Origin: Brachybacterium timonense
GTDB taxonomy: Bacteria; Actinomycetota; Actinomycetes; Actinomycetales; Dermabacteraceae
DNA: 64,000 nucleotides
NCBI RefSeq assembly: GCF_900258505.1
Contig: NZ_LT984895.1
Location: 1,083,952 to 1,147,951, forward strand
Direction of reading: 5' to 3'
The translations under genes and the position numbers were made by a program. Positions 40,470 to 49,711 of this stretch are shown one piece after another (the first letter of the stretch is position 1; the number at the start of each line of letters is the position of its first letter). A model generated the notes under the pieces. The model saw only the letters and a program-made list of their open reading frames with translations. It was not told the origin of the DNA and did no database searches.

Positions 40470-42059
40470 TCAGCCCTTGGAGCCGTCGATGGACTCGGCG
40501 GCGGAGCCGTCTGCGGCATGACCGCGGCGAGGCGTGGCGCTGCGGGCCGCGTCAGCCAGGCCCTCGACCATGCCCTCTGCCTCGGCGCGCACTGAGCGGC
40601 CGCCCTCGGCGGCACGCTGCAGGGTGTCCTGGAAGTCGACGCCGGTGGTGGACTTGACCATCTCCATGACCTGCGCGAGGCCCACCGAGATGTTCTGGCC
40701 GATCTTCGACTCGCCGTCGCTCGAGATCACCGAGAGGCTCTCGATGTTCGAATACGGGGAGGCGAGCTCGCCGGCGACCTGCGGCAGCACCTCGAGCACC
40801 TGGGCGAGCACCGCGGCGTCGTTGAACTGCTTGTAGGCCTCTGCCTTCGCTCGGGTCGCCTCGGCCTCCGCTTCACCCTTGGCGAGGATCGAGGCAGCCT
40901 CGGCCTCACCCTGGGCACGCAGAGAGTCGGCTGCGGCCTGGCCCTCCAGGCGCACCGCCTCGGCATCCTTGGAGCGGCGCTGCAGCTCGACCTCGGCCTC
41001 GGCTCGACCGCGGGCCTCGATCGAGAACGCCTCTGCCTCGGAGGACACCTTGCGGGCCTCTGCGCGGTTGCGCTCGTCGGTCAACTGCGCCTCCGACTCG
41101 GCCACGCGGGCGTACTTCTTGGAGTCCGCGTCCTGCTGCTCGGCGTACCGCTTGGCTTCCGCGGGCTTGTGAACCTCGGCGATCAGCTGCTTCTCACGCA
41201 AGTCATTGTTGCGGACCGCGATGAGCTCTTCCTGCTCGATGATCTTCTGCTGCTGGGCAGCACGGGCGAGCGGACCGGCTGCGTCGGCCACGGCCTGACG
41301 GGCGTCGGTCTCCTCCTTGATCTCGGCCTGGCGGAGATCGAAGGCCTGCTTCGACTCGGCCTCCTGCTGGAGGTTCACGTTCTTGGCCTGGGTGGCCTCA
41401 CGGTTGGCGTCCGACTCGGCGATCGCGGCGCGCTTGGCGACCAGGGCGGCCTCCGGGCGTCCCCAGTCGCGAAGATACGAGCCGTCGTCCTCGATCGCGG
41501 AGATCTGGAAGGTGTCGATCACCAGGCCCTGGTTGTTCATCGAGTGCTCGGCCTCGGCCTGCACCTGGGCGGCGAAGGAGGCGCGATCACGGATGATCTG
41601 CTCGACGGTGAGCGTGCCGACCACAGCGCGCAGGGTGCCCGAGAGGATCTCCTGGGTGTAGTGGTCGATCTGCTTCTGCTGATCCAGGAAGCGCTGTGCG
41701 GCCTTGCGCACGTCGTCGACACTGCCGCCGACCTTCACCTGGGCGACGCCGCGCAGGCGAAGGAAGATGCCGTTCATGGAGTAGCCCTCGACCTCCACCA
41801 GGATCTGGCGGGAGCTGAGGCTCATCACGAAGGCGCGGTCGACGATGGGTCGCACGATCGCTCGTCCGCCGATGACGACGCGGGCGCTGCCGGAGTTCAA
41901 GTCGATGTCGCCGGAGGACTTGGCGTTCCGGCCGGTGATGATGAGTGCTTCGTTCGGTGCGGCGATCCGGTAGGAGCGCAGCAGCACGAAGAGCACGATG
42001 AGCACGATCACCACGACGGCGGCGAGTGCCGCGCCGATGATCGGGAATGTCGGGTCCAT
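40470..42059 (-). CDS. Flotillin-like SPFH domain membrane scaffold protein
   Basis: A 529-residue protein. One N-terminal membrane segment (about 6-28) precedes the SPFH domain (about 30-210, with Ala-Pro-Asn-Glu-Ala-Leu-Ile-Ile-Thr-Gly-Arg). A long Ala/Glu/Arg-rich coiled-coil flotillin domain (about 210-430, many Glu-Ala-Glu and Arg-Ala-Glu repeats) and a hydrophilic tail follow. Flotillins organise membrane microdomains and influence wall synthesis and fluidity. A truncated second copy lies at 43498-43663 on the same strand, so the locus was probably a tandem pair. Confidence 0.92.
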   Translation of the reverse strand: MDPTFPIIGAALAAVVVIVLIVLFVLLRSYRIAAPNEALIITGRNAKSSGDIDLNSGSARVVIGGRAIVRPIVDRAFVMSLSSRQILVEVEGYSMNGIFLRLRGVAQVKVGGSVDDVRKAAQRFLDQQKQIDHYTQEILSGTLRAVVGTLTVEQIIRDRASFAAQVQAEAEHSMNNQGLVIDTFQISAIEDDGSYLRDWGRPEAALVAKRAAIAESDANREATQAKNVNLQQEAESKQAFDLRQAEIKEETDARQAVADAAGPLARAAQQQKIIEQEELIAVRNNDLREKQLIAEVHKPAEAKRYAEQQDADSKKYARVAESEAQLTDERNRAEARKVSSEAEAFSIEARGRAEAEVELQRRSKDAEAVRLEGQAAADSLRAQGEAEAASILAKGEAEAEATRAKAEAYKQFNDAAVLAQVLEVLPQVAGELASPYSNIESLSVISSDGESKIGQNISVGLAQVMEMVKSTTGVDFQDTLQRAAEGGRSVRAEAEGMVEGLADAARSATPRRGHAADGSAAESIDGSKG

Positions 42060-42689
42060 GTCTCTCCCCTCGGGGCCTGGTGCGGGCGGACATCATTCTT
42101 CCACCGAACTGCTGTTCAGCGGACTGAAGTGAAGAAATCGAGGAGATGACCGTGACGCCTCGCAAGCGACGACGGGCCGCCCTCCGTGTGGGCGGGCCGT
42201 CGTGCGGCGGGTGCCCGAGCGGGAGCGCACCATTTCATGTCGGTGGCATCGATGCCCTGGGGCGATCTGACGCTGGAAGCGCAGCAAATCGATCAGTGCG
42301 GGCACTATTGCAACCGCTGCGAGCACCAGCATCGGGCGGAACGGCGCGACCTCATACACCTAAACACGCATCAGTCCCGACCCATAGCGGCAAGCTCTGC
42401 GCTATAATTTACGAAGAGTCCTTCATCGCGACTTGTTCTACAAGGGAGAGTGTCCCGTTCTTAGTGTAAACTTCGTGCGACGCCAGGCGACCATCTTGTT
42501 CATGGCTGTCAGAGTGCGCCTTGCATGGCGGGCGGAGCGATTGCCCCTCTGTGGAGTAAGCAGTGAGGCTTTCATGAACTAGCGCGGCTCATTCAAGGGT
42601 GCGTGGGTGGATGGGGTTCGCGAATGCTGAGCGATTAGTGGAAAACCCGCCGAGTGCTAATGTGCTCGGCCGTGTGTCTGGAGTTGAAT
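42060..42689. other. Gap upstream of flotillin into a lower-GC accessory segment
   Basis: No intact gene is supported. A GC-rich imperfect hairpin lies at 42169-42202. From about 42340 base composition drops clearly (A/T-rich runs, TATAAT at 42403-42408), marking the left side of an accessory island. A minus-strand frame near 42093-42359 begins with one possible membrane segment but has no recognisable match. Confidence 0.5.
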
Positions 42690-43205
42690 ATGCAAGCAAA
42701 GATCTTGGTTCTAAGTGGCGCTTCTGGCGCGGGTAAGTCAACCCTCGGGAAGTATCTACTTGCCGCCACGAAGAGTAAATGGGTGCACCTTGAGGCTGAC
42801 CGCCTTGCTCCCGACCTGAGTAGCGCTGCAGGAGTCGAGGAGTTTGATCAGGAGGTATACTTGAAAGCCCTGCTCGCTAGCATGCTTGCATGGCCGGCCG
42901 CGGGATTTAATGCCATTATGGATGGAGTATTGCCGTACCCAGAGGGCGAGCTATTTCATCGATGCGTAAGAGCTCTCCGGAAAGAAGGCGCTAGATTTGT
43001 CGACGTGCATGCTCCAGCTGACACCTTCGCACGTCGAATCGAAGCGCGCGGGGTGGGAGATGTGGAGTGGTCGGTGCGGCAGCTCGCAGATATAAACACT
43101 TCCGAATCGATGGATTTCTCTGTTAATACTGCGACTGATCTTGAGGGTAGCCGCGATGTGTCCTTCATTCTTCGATGGATGGACTCGGAGGTGAGTGATG
43201 ACTGA
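42690..43205 (+). CDS. P-loop kinase/ATPase of AAA_33-like type
   Basis: A 171-residue protein starting at ATG 42690 with GGAG six bases upstream. Walker A Gly-Ala-Ser-Gly-Ala-Gly-Lys-Ser-Thr lies near residues 10-18, followed by a possible Asp-Gly catalytic segment (Ile-Met-Asp-Gly-Val) and Ala-Pro-Ala-Asp-Thr-Phe-Ala-Arg-Arg resembling a lid. The layout fits small nucleotide or antibiotic kinases (chloramphenicol phosphotransferase-like, zeta toxin-like), but no substrate can be named. It is alone in a lower-GC island with rare-codon use (ATA, TTA, AGT) unlike its neighbours, so horizontal transfer is likely. Confidence 0.7.
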   Translation: MQAKILVLSGASGAGKSTLGKYLLAATKSKWVHLEADRLAPDLSSAAGVEEFDQEVYLKALLASMLAWPAAGFNAIMDGVLPYPEGELFHRCVRALRKEGARFVDVHAPADTFARRIEARGVGDVEWSVRQLADINTSESMDFSVNTATDLEGSRDVSFILRWMDSEVSDD

Positions 43206-43288
43206 GGGATTTGCTGGAGTTGGGATGGCGGCTCTTCATAGATGAGGGTGTAAGTCGGTAGCGGCGCCCGGGTGGTGATGGAGGTCAA

Positions 43289-43333
43289 GGTCCTTTAATG
43301 ATGGAATACCTCGCACAGTCATCGCCAAAGACC
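43289..43333. repeat. Possible IS end or inverted repeat
   Basis: GGTCCTTTAATGATG (43289-43303) and CATCGCCAAAGACC (43320-43333) are imperfect inverted copies just upstream of the transposase remnant. They could be an ISL3-type terminal repeat with an internal mirror copy. Confidence 0.35.
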
Positions 43334-43338
43334 CCGTT

Positions 43339-43497
43339 GTGGAAAACGCAAGCTTCACGTCGCCTGCTCTGACCACGTTCTGCCGCTTCGACGGCCTCGG
43401 ACTGGCCAGCATGGGCCAGCACGTCAGCGCGGAGCAAGCGGTGTTTCTGTGCTGCCCGGTTCATCCCGACGACTTGTGTCAGCTCTGCGGCTGCCAC
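43339..43497 (+). pseudogene. ISL3-family transposase N-terminal remnant
   Basis: The 53 codons from GTG 43339 have the start of ISL3 transposases: Leu-Thr-Thr-Phe-Cys-Arg-Phe-Asp-Gly-Leu-Gly-Leu, then paired cysteines (Cys-Cys-Pro-Val and Cys-Gln-Leu-Cys-Gly-Cys) of the N-terminal zinc-binding region. The rest of the roughly 400-residue protein, with the DDE catalytic residues, is missing. At about 43497 the sequence switches to antisense flotillin DNA. Confidence 0.7.
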
Positions 43498-43663
43498 CGG
43501 ACTCGAGATCGATGTCGCCGCTGTTCTTGGCGTTGCGCCCGGTGATGATCAGCGCTTCGTTCGGTGCTGCTACGCGGTAGGAGCGCAGCAGCACGCCCAC
43601 CACGATCAGCAGCACGATGGCGATCGTGATCACCGGTATCACGGCCAGCATCAGGTTCTCCAT
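43498..43663 (-). pseudogene. Truncated second flotillin gene (N-terminal 55 codons)
   Basis: From ATG 43663 the product repeats the flotillin N-terminus: a membrane segment, then Leu-Leu-Arg-Ser-Tyr-Arg-Val-Ala-Ala-Pro-Asn-Glu-Ala-Leu and Gly-Asp-Ile-Asp-Leu-Glu-Ser. It is clearly homologous at DNA level to 41890-42059. Homology stops at about 43498, where the ISL3 remnant begins, and the frame runs on antisense to the transposase. Confidence 0.85.
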
Positions 43664-43738
43664 GTCTCCCTCCTCAGGACGTGGTCAGTGTTGAAGACTC
43701 GCCCAGATGTTCGCAGCCGCCGGGGCGGGTGAGCAGAC

Positions 43739-43771
43739 GAGACGCGACCGTGATCGTTACGGTCGCGTCTC
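43739..43771 (-). terminator. Terminator of pgi
   Basis: A perfect 13-bp stem, GAGACGCGACCGT (43739-43751) with ACGGTCGCGTCTC (43759-43771), 7-base loop, about 70 bp past the pgi stop on the minus strand. Confidence 0.85.
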
Positions 43772-43841
43772 GGTGGTCGCCGCTCGCGTAGCCTGCGGAC
43801 AGGCGGGCGCCGCGCTCGACAGGGCCTCGTAGGCCCGCGGC

Positions 43842-45530
43842 TCAGCCGCGATGCTCGCGGTAGTAGCGGATCAGGCTCGCGGTGGAGGAGTCCTCCGCGG
43901 CGATCGCCTGCTCGTCGCCGGCCACCGCAGGAGCGAGGTTCTTCGCGAGCTGCTTGCCGAGCTCCACGCCCCACTGATCGAAGGAGTTGATGCCCCACAC
44001 CACGCCCTGCACGAAGGTGATGTGCTCGTACAGCGCGATCAGCTGGCCCAGCACGGAAGCGGTCAGCTTCGGCGCCATGATCGACGTGGTCGGCCGATCA
44101 CCGGAGAACTGGCGGGCCGCCACCAGCGCACCCTCGGTGCCCTCGGCCCGGACCTCGTCGGCAGTCTTGCCGAAGGCGAGCGCCTTCGTCTGCGCGAAGA
44201 AATTCGCCAGGAACAGCTCGTGCACGTCCTGGTCGCCGTCACGCAGCGCATGGTTCGGGGTGGCGAAGGCGATGAAGTCCGCCGGCACGATCCGGGTGCC
44301 CTGGTGCAGCAGCTGGTAGAAGGCATGCTGGCCGTTGGTCCCGGGCTCGCCCCAGAACACCTCGCCGGTTTCGCAGGTCACGGTGGAGCCGTCCCAGCGC
44401 ACCGACTTACCGTTGGACTCCATCGTCAGCTGCTGCAGGTAGGCAGGGAAACGATGCAGGTACTGCGAGTAGGGCAGCACCGCATGGGTCTCCGCCTCCA
44501 GGAAGTTCACGTTCCACACATTGAGCATGCCCATCAGCACCGGCACGTTGCTCTCCAGAGGCGCGGTGCGGAAATGCTCATCCATCGCATGGAAACCGGC
44601 CAGCAGTTCGTCGAACACATCCGGGCCCAGCACGGTGGCGAGCACCGTGCCGATCGCGGAGTCGACGCTGTAGCGGCCACCCACCCAGTTCCAGAAGCCG
44701 AAGGCGTTGTCCGGGTCGATGCCGAACTCAGCGACCTTGTCCAGTGCCGTGGAGACGGCCACGAAGTGCTTGGCGACAGCCGCCTTCTCCTGCTCCTCGG
44801 TGAGGCCGCGCTCGCGCAGGCCATCCAGCAGCCACGCGCGCACCAGACGTGCGTTGGTGATCGTCTCGAGCGTGGTGAACGTCTTCGAGGCGACGATCAC
44901 CAGGGTGGTCTCGGGGTCGAGATCTGCTGTCGTGGCGTACGCGTCGGTCGGATCGATATTCGAGATGAAACGGGCCTCGAGACCGTCCTGGGTCAGCGGC
45001 TTCAGTGCCTCGTACACCATGACGGGGCCCAGGTCGCTGCCGCCGATGCCCACGTTGACCACGGTCTCGATGCGCTTGCCGGTCACGCCGCGCCACTCGC
45101 CGGAGCGGACCTTCCGGGCGAACGCCGCAACGCGCTCGAGGGTCTCGTGCACGTCGGCGTCGATCTGCTGACCATCCACCTCGAGGGCGGGGGATGCACC
45201 CCGCGGCCGACGCAGCGCGGTGTGCAGAACGGCGCGATCTTCGGTGGTGTTGATATGGGCGCCGGCGAACATGGCATCGCGGCGTTGCTCAACACCGGTC
45301 TCGCGCGCAAGGTCCAGCAGCAGGCCGACGGTCTCGGCGGTCACGAGGTTCTTGGAGAGGTCCACGTGCAGGTCGGCGGCCGTGTGGGTGAAGCGTGCCG
45401 CGCGCTCGGGGTCCTCAGCGAACCACTCGCGCAGAGAACCGTCCAGTTGCTCGTCGTGCGCCTCGAGCGCCTGCCAGGCGGCGGTCTCAGTGGGATCGGG
45501 GGCGGTCAGGGGGTGCTCAGATGAGGTCAT
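43842..45530 (-). CDS. pgi: Glucose-6-phosphate isomerase
   Basis: A 562-residue PGI, close to the 545-560 usual for this class. Signatures include [18 protein letters not shown] and [11 protein letters not shown]. The C-terminal [11 protein letters not shown] is also present. It interconverts glucose-6- and fructose-6-phosphate. ATG 45530 is preceded by GGAG; an open frame extends 34 codons further without homology. Confidence 0.97.
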   Translation of the reverse strand: MTSSEHPLTAPDPTETAAWQALEAHDEQLDGSLREWFAEDPERAARFTHTAADLHVDLSKNLVTAETVGLLLDLARETGVEQRRDAMFAGAHINTTEDRAVLHTALRRPRGASPALEVDGQQIDADVHETLERVAAFARKVRSGEWRGVTGKRIETVVNVGIGGSDLGPVMVYEALKPLTQDGLEARFISNIDPTDAYATTADLDPETTLVIVASKTFTTLETITNARLVRAWLLDGLRERGLTEEQEKAAVAKHFVAVSTALDKVAEFGIDPDNAFGFWNWVGGRYSVDSAIGTVLATVLGPDVFDELLAGFHAMDEHFRTAPLESNVPVLMGMLNVWNVNFLEAETHAVLPYSQYLHRFPAYLQQLTMESNGKSVRWDGSTVTCETGEVFWGEPGTNGQHAFYQLLHQGTRIVPADFIAFATPNHALRDGDQDVHELFLANFFAQTKALAFGKTADEVRAEGTEGALVAARQFSGDRPTTSIMAPKLTASVLGQLIALYEHITFVQGVVWGINSFDQWGVELGKQLAKNLAPAVAGDEQAIAAEDSSTASLIRYYREHRG

Positions 45531-45706
45531 GACTCCATTGTGTCCCCTATGACGGACCTGCGGCAGGTCGGAGTCTTTGCGGATCTTCGTGGTGCCCTCG
45601 ACCGTGCTCTTCTCTTCTCTGAGCCATCGCACCGCCTCTTCATCGGCTCTGTAGCAGCCGATCGGTTCGCGGCGCTTCCCCGGGCGTTGTGGGTAGGGTC
45701 CCGCTC

Positions 45707-45829
45707 ATGACGCTTCTTCCGCCTCGTCTCCAAGCCGGCGACCAAGTGCGTGTGGTCGCACCGGCGCTGGCCCGAGAGGACCGTTCGTGGGAAGGGGTCT
45801 CGATCACTGCTGGCACAATGCGTGCATGA
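45707..45829 (+). pseudogene. Fragment of S66 peptidase (LD-carboxypeptidase/MccF-like)
   Basis: A 40-codon frame whose first 20 or so residues (Leu-Pro-Pro-Arg-Leu-Gln-Ala-Gly-Asp-Gln-Val-Arg-Val-Val-Ala-Pro-Ala) copy the N-terminus of S66 peptidases. Those are normally over 300 residues; catalytic Ser, Glu and His are all missing. Its stop overlaps the start of the next gene by 4 bp. Confidence 0.5.
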
Positions 45830-46194
45830 GGATCGAACTGGCACGATTTCGCGTGCGCGAGGGAAAGACCGAACGAGTCGATGAGTGGATGCAGTTCCTC
45901 AACGACCACCCTGACGCGCTGCGAGAAACGCTGGAACCGGAGCAGATGTACGTTGAGACGATCTTCTCCGAAACGATAGACGGTGTCGATTACCTCTACT
46001 GGTACAGCGTGCAAGGCGAGGGCGGCCGCGTTGACGTGACGGAATCCCAGCACTGGCTGGACGAGAAGCATGTCGAGTTCTGGCGGGAGTGCATCGACGA
46101 CAGCTTCCCGCCTCAGGACCTCACGAGCCGAGTGTTCATGCTCCCCGAGCGGGTTGCGGCCGCCATGAAACCGCTTACCGGTGACGCGCCGTGA
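45826..46194 (+). CDS. DUF6176-like small protein
   Basis: A 122-residue acidic protein with the conserved Val-Arg-Glu-Gly-Lys-Thr-Glu-Arg-Val-Asp-Glu-Trp-Met and Glu-Gln-Met-Tyr-Val-Glu-Thr-Ile-Phe blocks. Tyr-Leu-Tyr-Trp-Tyr-Ser-Val-Gln-Gly-Glu-Gly-Gly follows, the pattern I associate with DUF6176. The predicted alpha-beta fold resembles dimeric ferredoxin-like monooxygenases, but function is unknown. It starts within the stop of an S66 peptidase fragment. Confidence 0.7.
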   Translation: MRIELARFRVREGKTERVDEWMQFLNDHPDALRETLEPEQMYVETIFSETIDGVDYLYWYSVQGEGGRVDVTESQHWLDEKHVEFWRECIDDSFPPQDLTSRVFMLPERVAAAMKPLTGDAP

Positions 46195-46431
46195 AGTACT
46201 GAGGGCTGAGGTGCGAATCGCTCTCGCCCGAATCGCCTCTGGGGCGGCACCAGACCGGGTCGCGCACAGGGCCCGGCGCGCCAAGTTGCCAGTGGTGAAG
46301 ATCTCCGCGGGGAGCGGGCCCTGCGGCGATAGACTCCACCGGGCCCCGGGAGCGTGCCGCATGCTCGACGTGCGGCCAGGCGCTGCCACGGACCTCGACC
46401 CCGTCACGCAATCCGAAACGAGCCAGTCCGT

Positions 46432-48354
46432 ATGACCCTCCGCCACCGCTCTGACCTCCGTAACGTCGCCATCGTCGCCCACGTCGATCACGGAAAGACC
46501 ACGCTCGTGGACGCCATGCTCACGCAGGGTGGCGCCTTCGGTGACCACGACAAACACGACGAGCGGGCGATGGATTCCGGTGAGCTTGAGCGCGAGAAGG
46601 GCATCACGATCCTCGCGAAGAACACCGCGATCCGATACACGGGGCCGACGGCCGCCGCCGTGGGCGAGCCCGACGGACTCACCATCAACGTGATCGATAC
46701 GCCCGGCCACGCCGATTTCGGCGGCGAGGTGGAACGCGGCCTGTCCATGGTCGATGGCGTCGTGTTGCTCGTGGACGCCTCCGAAGGGCCGCTGCCGCAG
46801 ACCCGCTTCGTGCTGCGCAAGGCACTCGCCGCGAACTTGCCCGTCATCCTCGTGGTCAACAAGGTGGACCGCCCCGACGCACGCATCGACGAGGTCGTCT
46901 CCGAGTCCACCGATCTGCTGCTGGGGCTCGCCTCGGACCTTGCGGAGGAGGTGCCCGATATCGACATCGACGCCGTGCTCGACGTGCCCGTGGTCTACGC
47001 CTCCGGGAAGGCCGGCCGCGCCTCGCTGACCAAGCCGGCCGACGGCACCTTGCCGGAGGAGACCACGGTTGAAGCACTGTTCAAGACGATCCTCGAGTCG
47101 ATTCCCGCGCCGAGCTACGACGACGAGATCCCACTGCAGGCACATGTGACGAACCTCGACGCCTCACCGTTCCTGGGCCGCATCGCGCTGCTGCGCATCA
47201 AGAGCGGTGAGCTCACCAAGGGCCAGCAGGTCGCCTGGTGCACCCAGCACGGTGAGACGAAGACGGTGAAGGTCACCGAGCTGCTGGAGACCAAGGGGCT
47301 CAGCCGTGAGCCCATGACTCGTCCAGCCCGTCCCGGCGACATCGTCGCGGTGGCTGGCATTCCCGAGATCATGATCGGCGAGACCCTCGCGGACGTGAAC
47401 GATCCGCGCCCGCTGCCCCTGATCACCGTGGATGAGCCAGCGATCGCCATGACCATCGGGATCAACACCTCCCCGCTTGCGGGCAAGAACGGCAAGGGCC
47501 ATAAACTCACTGCCCGCCAGGTGAAGGACCGCCTGGATTCCGAGCTTGTGGGCAATGTGTCGCTGCGTGTTCTGCCCACGGATCGCCCCGATGCCTGGGA
47601 GGTGCAGGGCCGCGGCGAGCTGGCGCTCGCCATCCTGGTGGAACAGATGCGCCGGGAGGGCTTCGAGCTGACCGTCGGCAAACCCACCGTGCTCACCCGC
47701 GAGATCGACGGCGTCGTGCAGGAGCCCGTCGAGCGCATGACCGTGGACGTGCCTGAGGAATACCTCGGCACCGTCACCCAGCTGATGGCCTCCCGCAAGG
47801 GCCGCATGGACACGATGAGCAATCACGGCTCCGGCTGGGTGCGTATGGAGTTCGTGGTGCCCTCCCGTGGCCTGATCGGCTTCCGCACCCGGTTCATGAC
47901 CGAGACACGCGGCAACGGCATCGCCTCCTCCTACGCCGACGGCTACGCCCCGTGGATGGGCCCCATCGAATTCCGCAGCACCGGATCGCTCGTCGCCGAC
48001 CGCGCCGGGTCCGTCACCCCGTACGCGATGATCAACCTGCAAGAGCGTGGCTCGTTCTTCGTCGAGCCCACCTCGGAGGTGTATGAGGGCCAGGTCGTCG
48101 GAGAGAACAGCCGCCACGAGGACATGGACGTCAACATCACCAAGGAGAAGAAGCTGACGAACATGCGCTCGGCAACGGCCGACGCCTTCGAGAACCTGAT
48201 CCCGCCGCGGAAGCTCACGCTCGAGGAGTCGCTCGAGTTCACGGCTGAAGACGAGTGCGTGGAGGTCACCCCCGAGATCGTGCGGATCCGCAAGGTGATC
48301 CTCGACCAGCAGGAGCGCGCCAAGGCCAGGTCGCGCGCGAAGGCGTCTGCGTGA
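46432..48354 (+). CDS. typA: TypA/BipA ribosome-associated GTPase
   Basis: A 640-residue translational GTPase. G1 is Ala-His-Val-Asp-His-Gly-Lys-Thr-Thr; G3 [12 protein letters not shown] is TypA-typical, and G4 is Asn-Lys-Val-Asp. Domain V and the TypA-specific C-terminal domain follow (Ser-Arg-Gly-Leu-Ile-Gly-Phe-Arg-Thr). It binds the 70S ribosome and helps large-subunit assembly under stress and cold. ATG 46432 has no strong ribosome binding site. Upstream, AGGGCCCG (46268-46275) and CGGGCCCT (46315-46322) could pair in the leader. Confidence 0.95.
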   Translation: MTLRHRSDLRNVAIVAHVDHGKTTLVDAMLTQGGAFGDHDKHDERAMDSGELEREKGITILAKNTAIRYTGPTAAAVGEPDGLTINVIDTPGHADFGGEVERGLSMVDGVVLLVDASEGPLPQTRFVLRKALAANLPVILVVNKVDRPDARIDEVVSESTDLLLGLASDLAEEVPDIDIDAVLDVPVVYASGKAGRASLTKPADGTLPEETTVEALFKTILESIPAPSYDDEIPLQAHVTNLDASPFLGRIALLRIKSGELTKGQQVAWCTQHGETKTVKVTELLETKGLSREPMTRPARPGDIVAVAGIPEIMIGETLADVNDPRPLPLITVDEPAIAMTIGINTSPLAGKNGKGHKLTARQVKDRLDSELVGNVSLRVLPTDRPDAWEVQGRGELALAILVEQMRREGFELTVGKPTVLTREIDGVVQEPVERMTVDVPEEYLGTVTQLMASRKGRMDTMSNHGSGWVRMEFVVPSRGLIGFRTRFMTETRGNGIASSYADGYAPWMGPIEFRSTGSLVADRAGSVTPYAMINLQERGSFFVEPTSEVYEGQVVGENSRHEDMDVNITKEKKLTNMRSATADAFENLIPPRKLTLEESLEFTAEDECVEVTPEIVRIRKVILDQQERAKARSRAKASA

Positions 48355-48854
48355 GGTGGCGCCCCGGTCCGCCGCGGACGGTGGACACCACGTCTGTCAC
48401 CGCGCGGATGGCGCAGGTGACGCAAGCAGTCGTGCTCAGCATCCTGGCGGCCCTGCTGATGATCACGACGCATCGTGTGCGCGTGGAGCTCGGGGGAGTG
48501 GACTGGCCCGTCGGCCTGCTCTTCGGGGCGGTGTTCCAGGTGGTCTGCTGCGTGTTCGCCTACGCCTCAACGGGGGCGAGGTTACCGCTGCTGCTGATGG
48601 GGTCCCTGTGGGGTCCGTTCGCGCTGCCCTTCCTGGCGCGGGGTGCTGGCGGAGGCGTGCTGCTACCTGCGGAGATCGCCGGTCAGGTGCAGTACAGCGG
48701 ATGGGTGGTGCAGCTGCTGGGCATCGGTATTCCGTTCGCTGCGGTCGCCGTCGTGTCGCTGGGTCGGCGCCGACGGGTCAGGGCGAGCCGCCGGGCAGGC
48801 GCGGATCGCGCCCCGGCCTCGTCGGCGGTGGCGGAACCTCCTTCGCAGCGATGA
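48351..48854 (+). CDS. Uncharacterised actinobacterial membrane protein
   Basis: A 167-residue protein starting at GTG 48351, overlapping the typA stop by 4 bp. About four membrane segments span residues 28-135, followed by a basic Arg/Ala-rich tail. No family is recognised. The overlap implies cotranscription with typA. Its 3' end overlaps the opposite-strand gene at 48778-49074. Confidence 0.65.
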   Translation: MRWRPGPPRTVDTTSVTARMAQVTQAVVLSILAALLMITTHRVRVELGGVDWPVGLLFGAVFQVVCCVFAYASTGARLPLLLMGSLWGPFALPFLARGAGGGVLLPAEIAGQVQYSGWVVQLLGIGIPFAAVAVVSLGRRRRVRASRRAGADRAPASSAVAEPPSQR

Positions 48855-49074
48855 CGGCGCTGCGGGCAACCACGTCTTCGCCGCGCCGTGTCATGACGGT
48901 GACCGTCCGTGCGTCCGTGGCGACCACGGTGCCCAGCGCGTCCGTGGTGCCTTCGCCGTGCGGTGAGCTGGCCCGATCGATCCGGTAGCGCAGCACGACG
49001 CGTCGCCCGACGTCGAGGAATCGCGCGAAGCCCGGTCCGCTCTCAGCCTGCCTGTCCGGGGGAGTACTGGTCAT
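48778..49074 (-). CDS. Small SH3-like protein (Rv0428c N-terminal-domain-like)
   Basis: A 98-residue protein with a Val-Gly-Arg-Arg-Val-Val-Leu-Arg-Tyr-Arg and a Thr-Asp-Ala-Leu-Gly-Thr-Val-Val segment. Thr-Arg-Arg-Gly-Glu-Asp-Val-Val and Ile-Ala-Ala-Lys-Glu-Val-Pro-Pro follow. This small barrel resembles the N-terminal domain of Rv0428c-type acetyltransferases, here without the GNAT domain. Such stand-alone versions occur next to fdxA in other actinobacteria. Function is unknown. Confidence 0.65.
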   Translation of the reverse strand: MTSTPPDRQAESGPGFARFLDVGRRVVLRYRIDRASSPHGEGTTDALGTVVATDARTVTVMTRRGEDVVARSAVIAAKEVPPPPTRPGRDPRLPGGSP

Positions 49075-49099
49075 GCGCTGAGGCTACTGCGCGATCGCA

Positions 49100-49196
49100 G
49101 GCCACCTCGCCTCCGATGACGCACCGCGATAGGCGCACGTCCTTCGACTGTGCGTTCCCCGGCCACCTCGCCTCCGCTGACGCATCGCGACAGGCG
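49100..49196. repeat. Pair of 36-bp direct repeats upstream of fdxA
   Basis: Copies at 49100-49135 and 49161-49196 match at 33 of 36 bases (both beginning GGCCACCTCGCCTCCG). They are separated by 25 bp in the divergent gap before fdxA. Confidence 0.85.
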
Positions 49197-49360
49197 TCGT
49201 CGTGGCGTCCAGCCTGCGGGCGAGAATAGCGACGGCGGCAGACGGACGGTTGGTCGAGGCGCCGCAATGAGGTCTCGGCGACACGACGGCCGAGGGGTTG
49301 GCCTGTGCCCCGGGGACGGTGAGATGATGGCGCGGCCCCACCGCATCGGAAGGACCCTTC

Positions 49361-49690
49361 ATGACCTACGTCATCGCTCTGCCCTGTGTCGACGTCAAGG
49401 ACCGGGCGTGCGTGGACGAATGCCCCGTCGACTGCATCTACGAGGGCAACCGGATGCTGTACATCCAGCCGGACGAGTGCGTGGACTGCGGCGCCTGCGA
49501 GCCGGTCTGCCCCGTCGAGGCGATCTTCTACGAGGACGACACCCCCGATCAGTGGGCTGAGTACTACAAGGCAAATGTCGAGTTCTTCGATGATCTGGGT
49601 GCACCGGGCGGCGCCGCGAAGATGGGCGTGATCGATAAGGACCATCCGATCGTCGAGGCCCTGCCGCCGCAGCCGAACCCGCTGGCCTGA
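49361..49690 (+). CDS. fdxA: 7Fe ferredoxin (3Fe-4S and 4Fe-4S)
   Basis: A 109-residue FdxA-type ferredoxin. The first cluster motif runs Cys-X7-Cys-X3-Cys-Pro-X2-Cys and the second Cys-X2-Cys-X2-Cys-X3-Cys-Pro (Cys-Val-Asp-Cys-Gly-Ala-Cys-Glu-Pro-Val-Cys-Pro). The C-terminal extension of about 45 residues is typical of actinobacterial members. It is a small cytoplasmic electron carrier. It lies 21 bp before dapC, a pairing conserved in the phylum. Confidence 0.95.
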   Translation: MTYVIALPCVDVKDRACVDECPVDCIYEGNRMLYIQPDECVDCGACEPVCPVEAIFYEDDTPDQWAEYYKANVEFFDDLGAPGGAAKMGVIDKDHPIVEALPPQPNPLA

Positions 49691-49711
49691 GCCTCCGGAG
49701 CCGGTGAATCG

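Noticed and set aside
41169..42149. Plus-strand open frame opposite the flotillin gene
   Set aside because: Mirror of the repetitive Ala/Glu coiled-coil codons of flotillin.
43851..45524. Long plus-strand open frame opposite pgi
   Set aside because: Shadow of pgi; composition rich in Gly, His, Arg and Val without any domain pattern.
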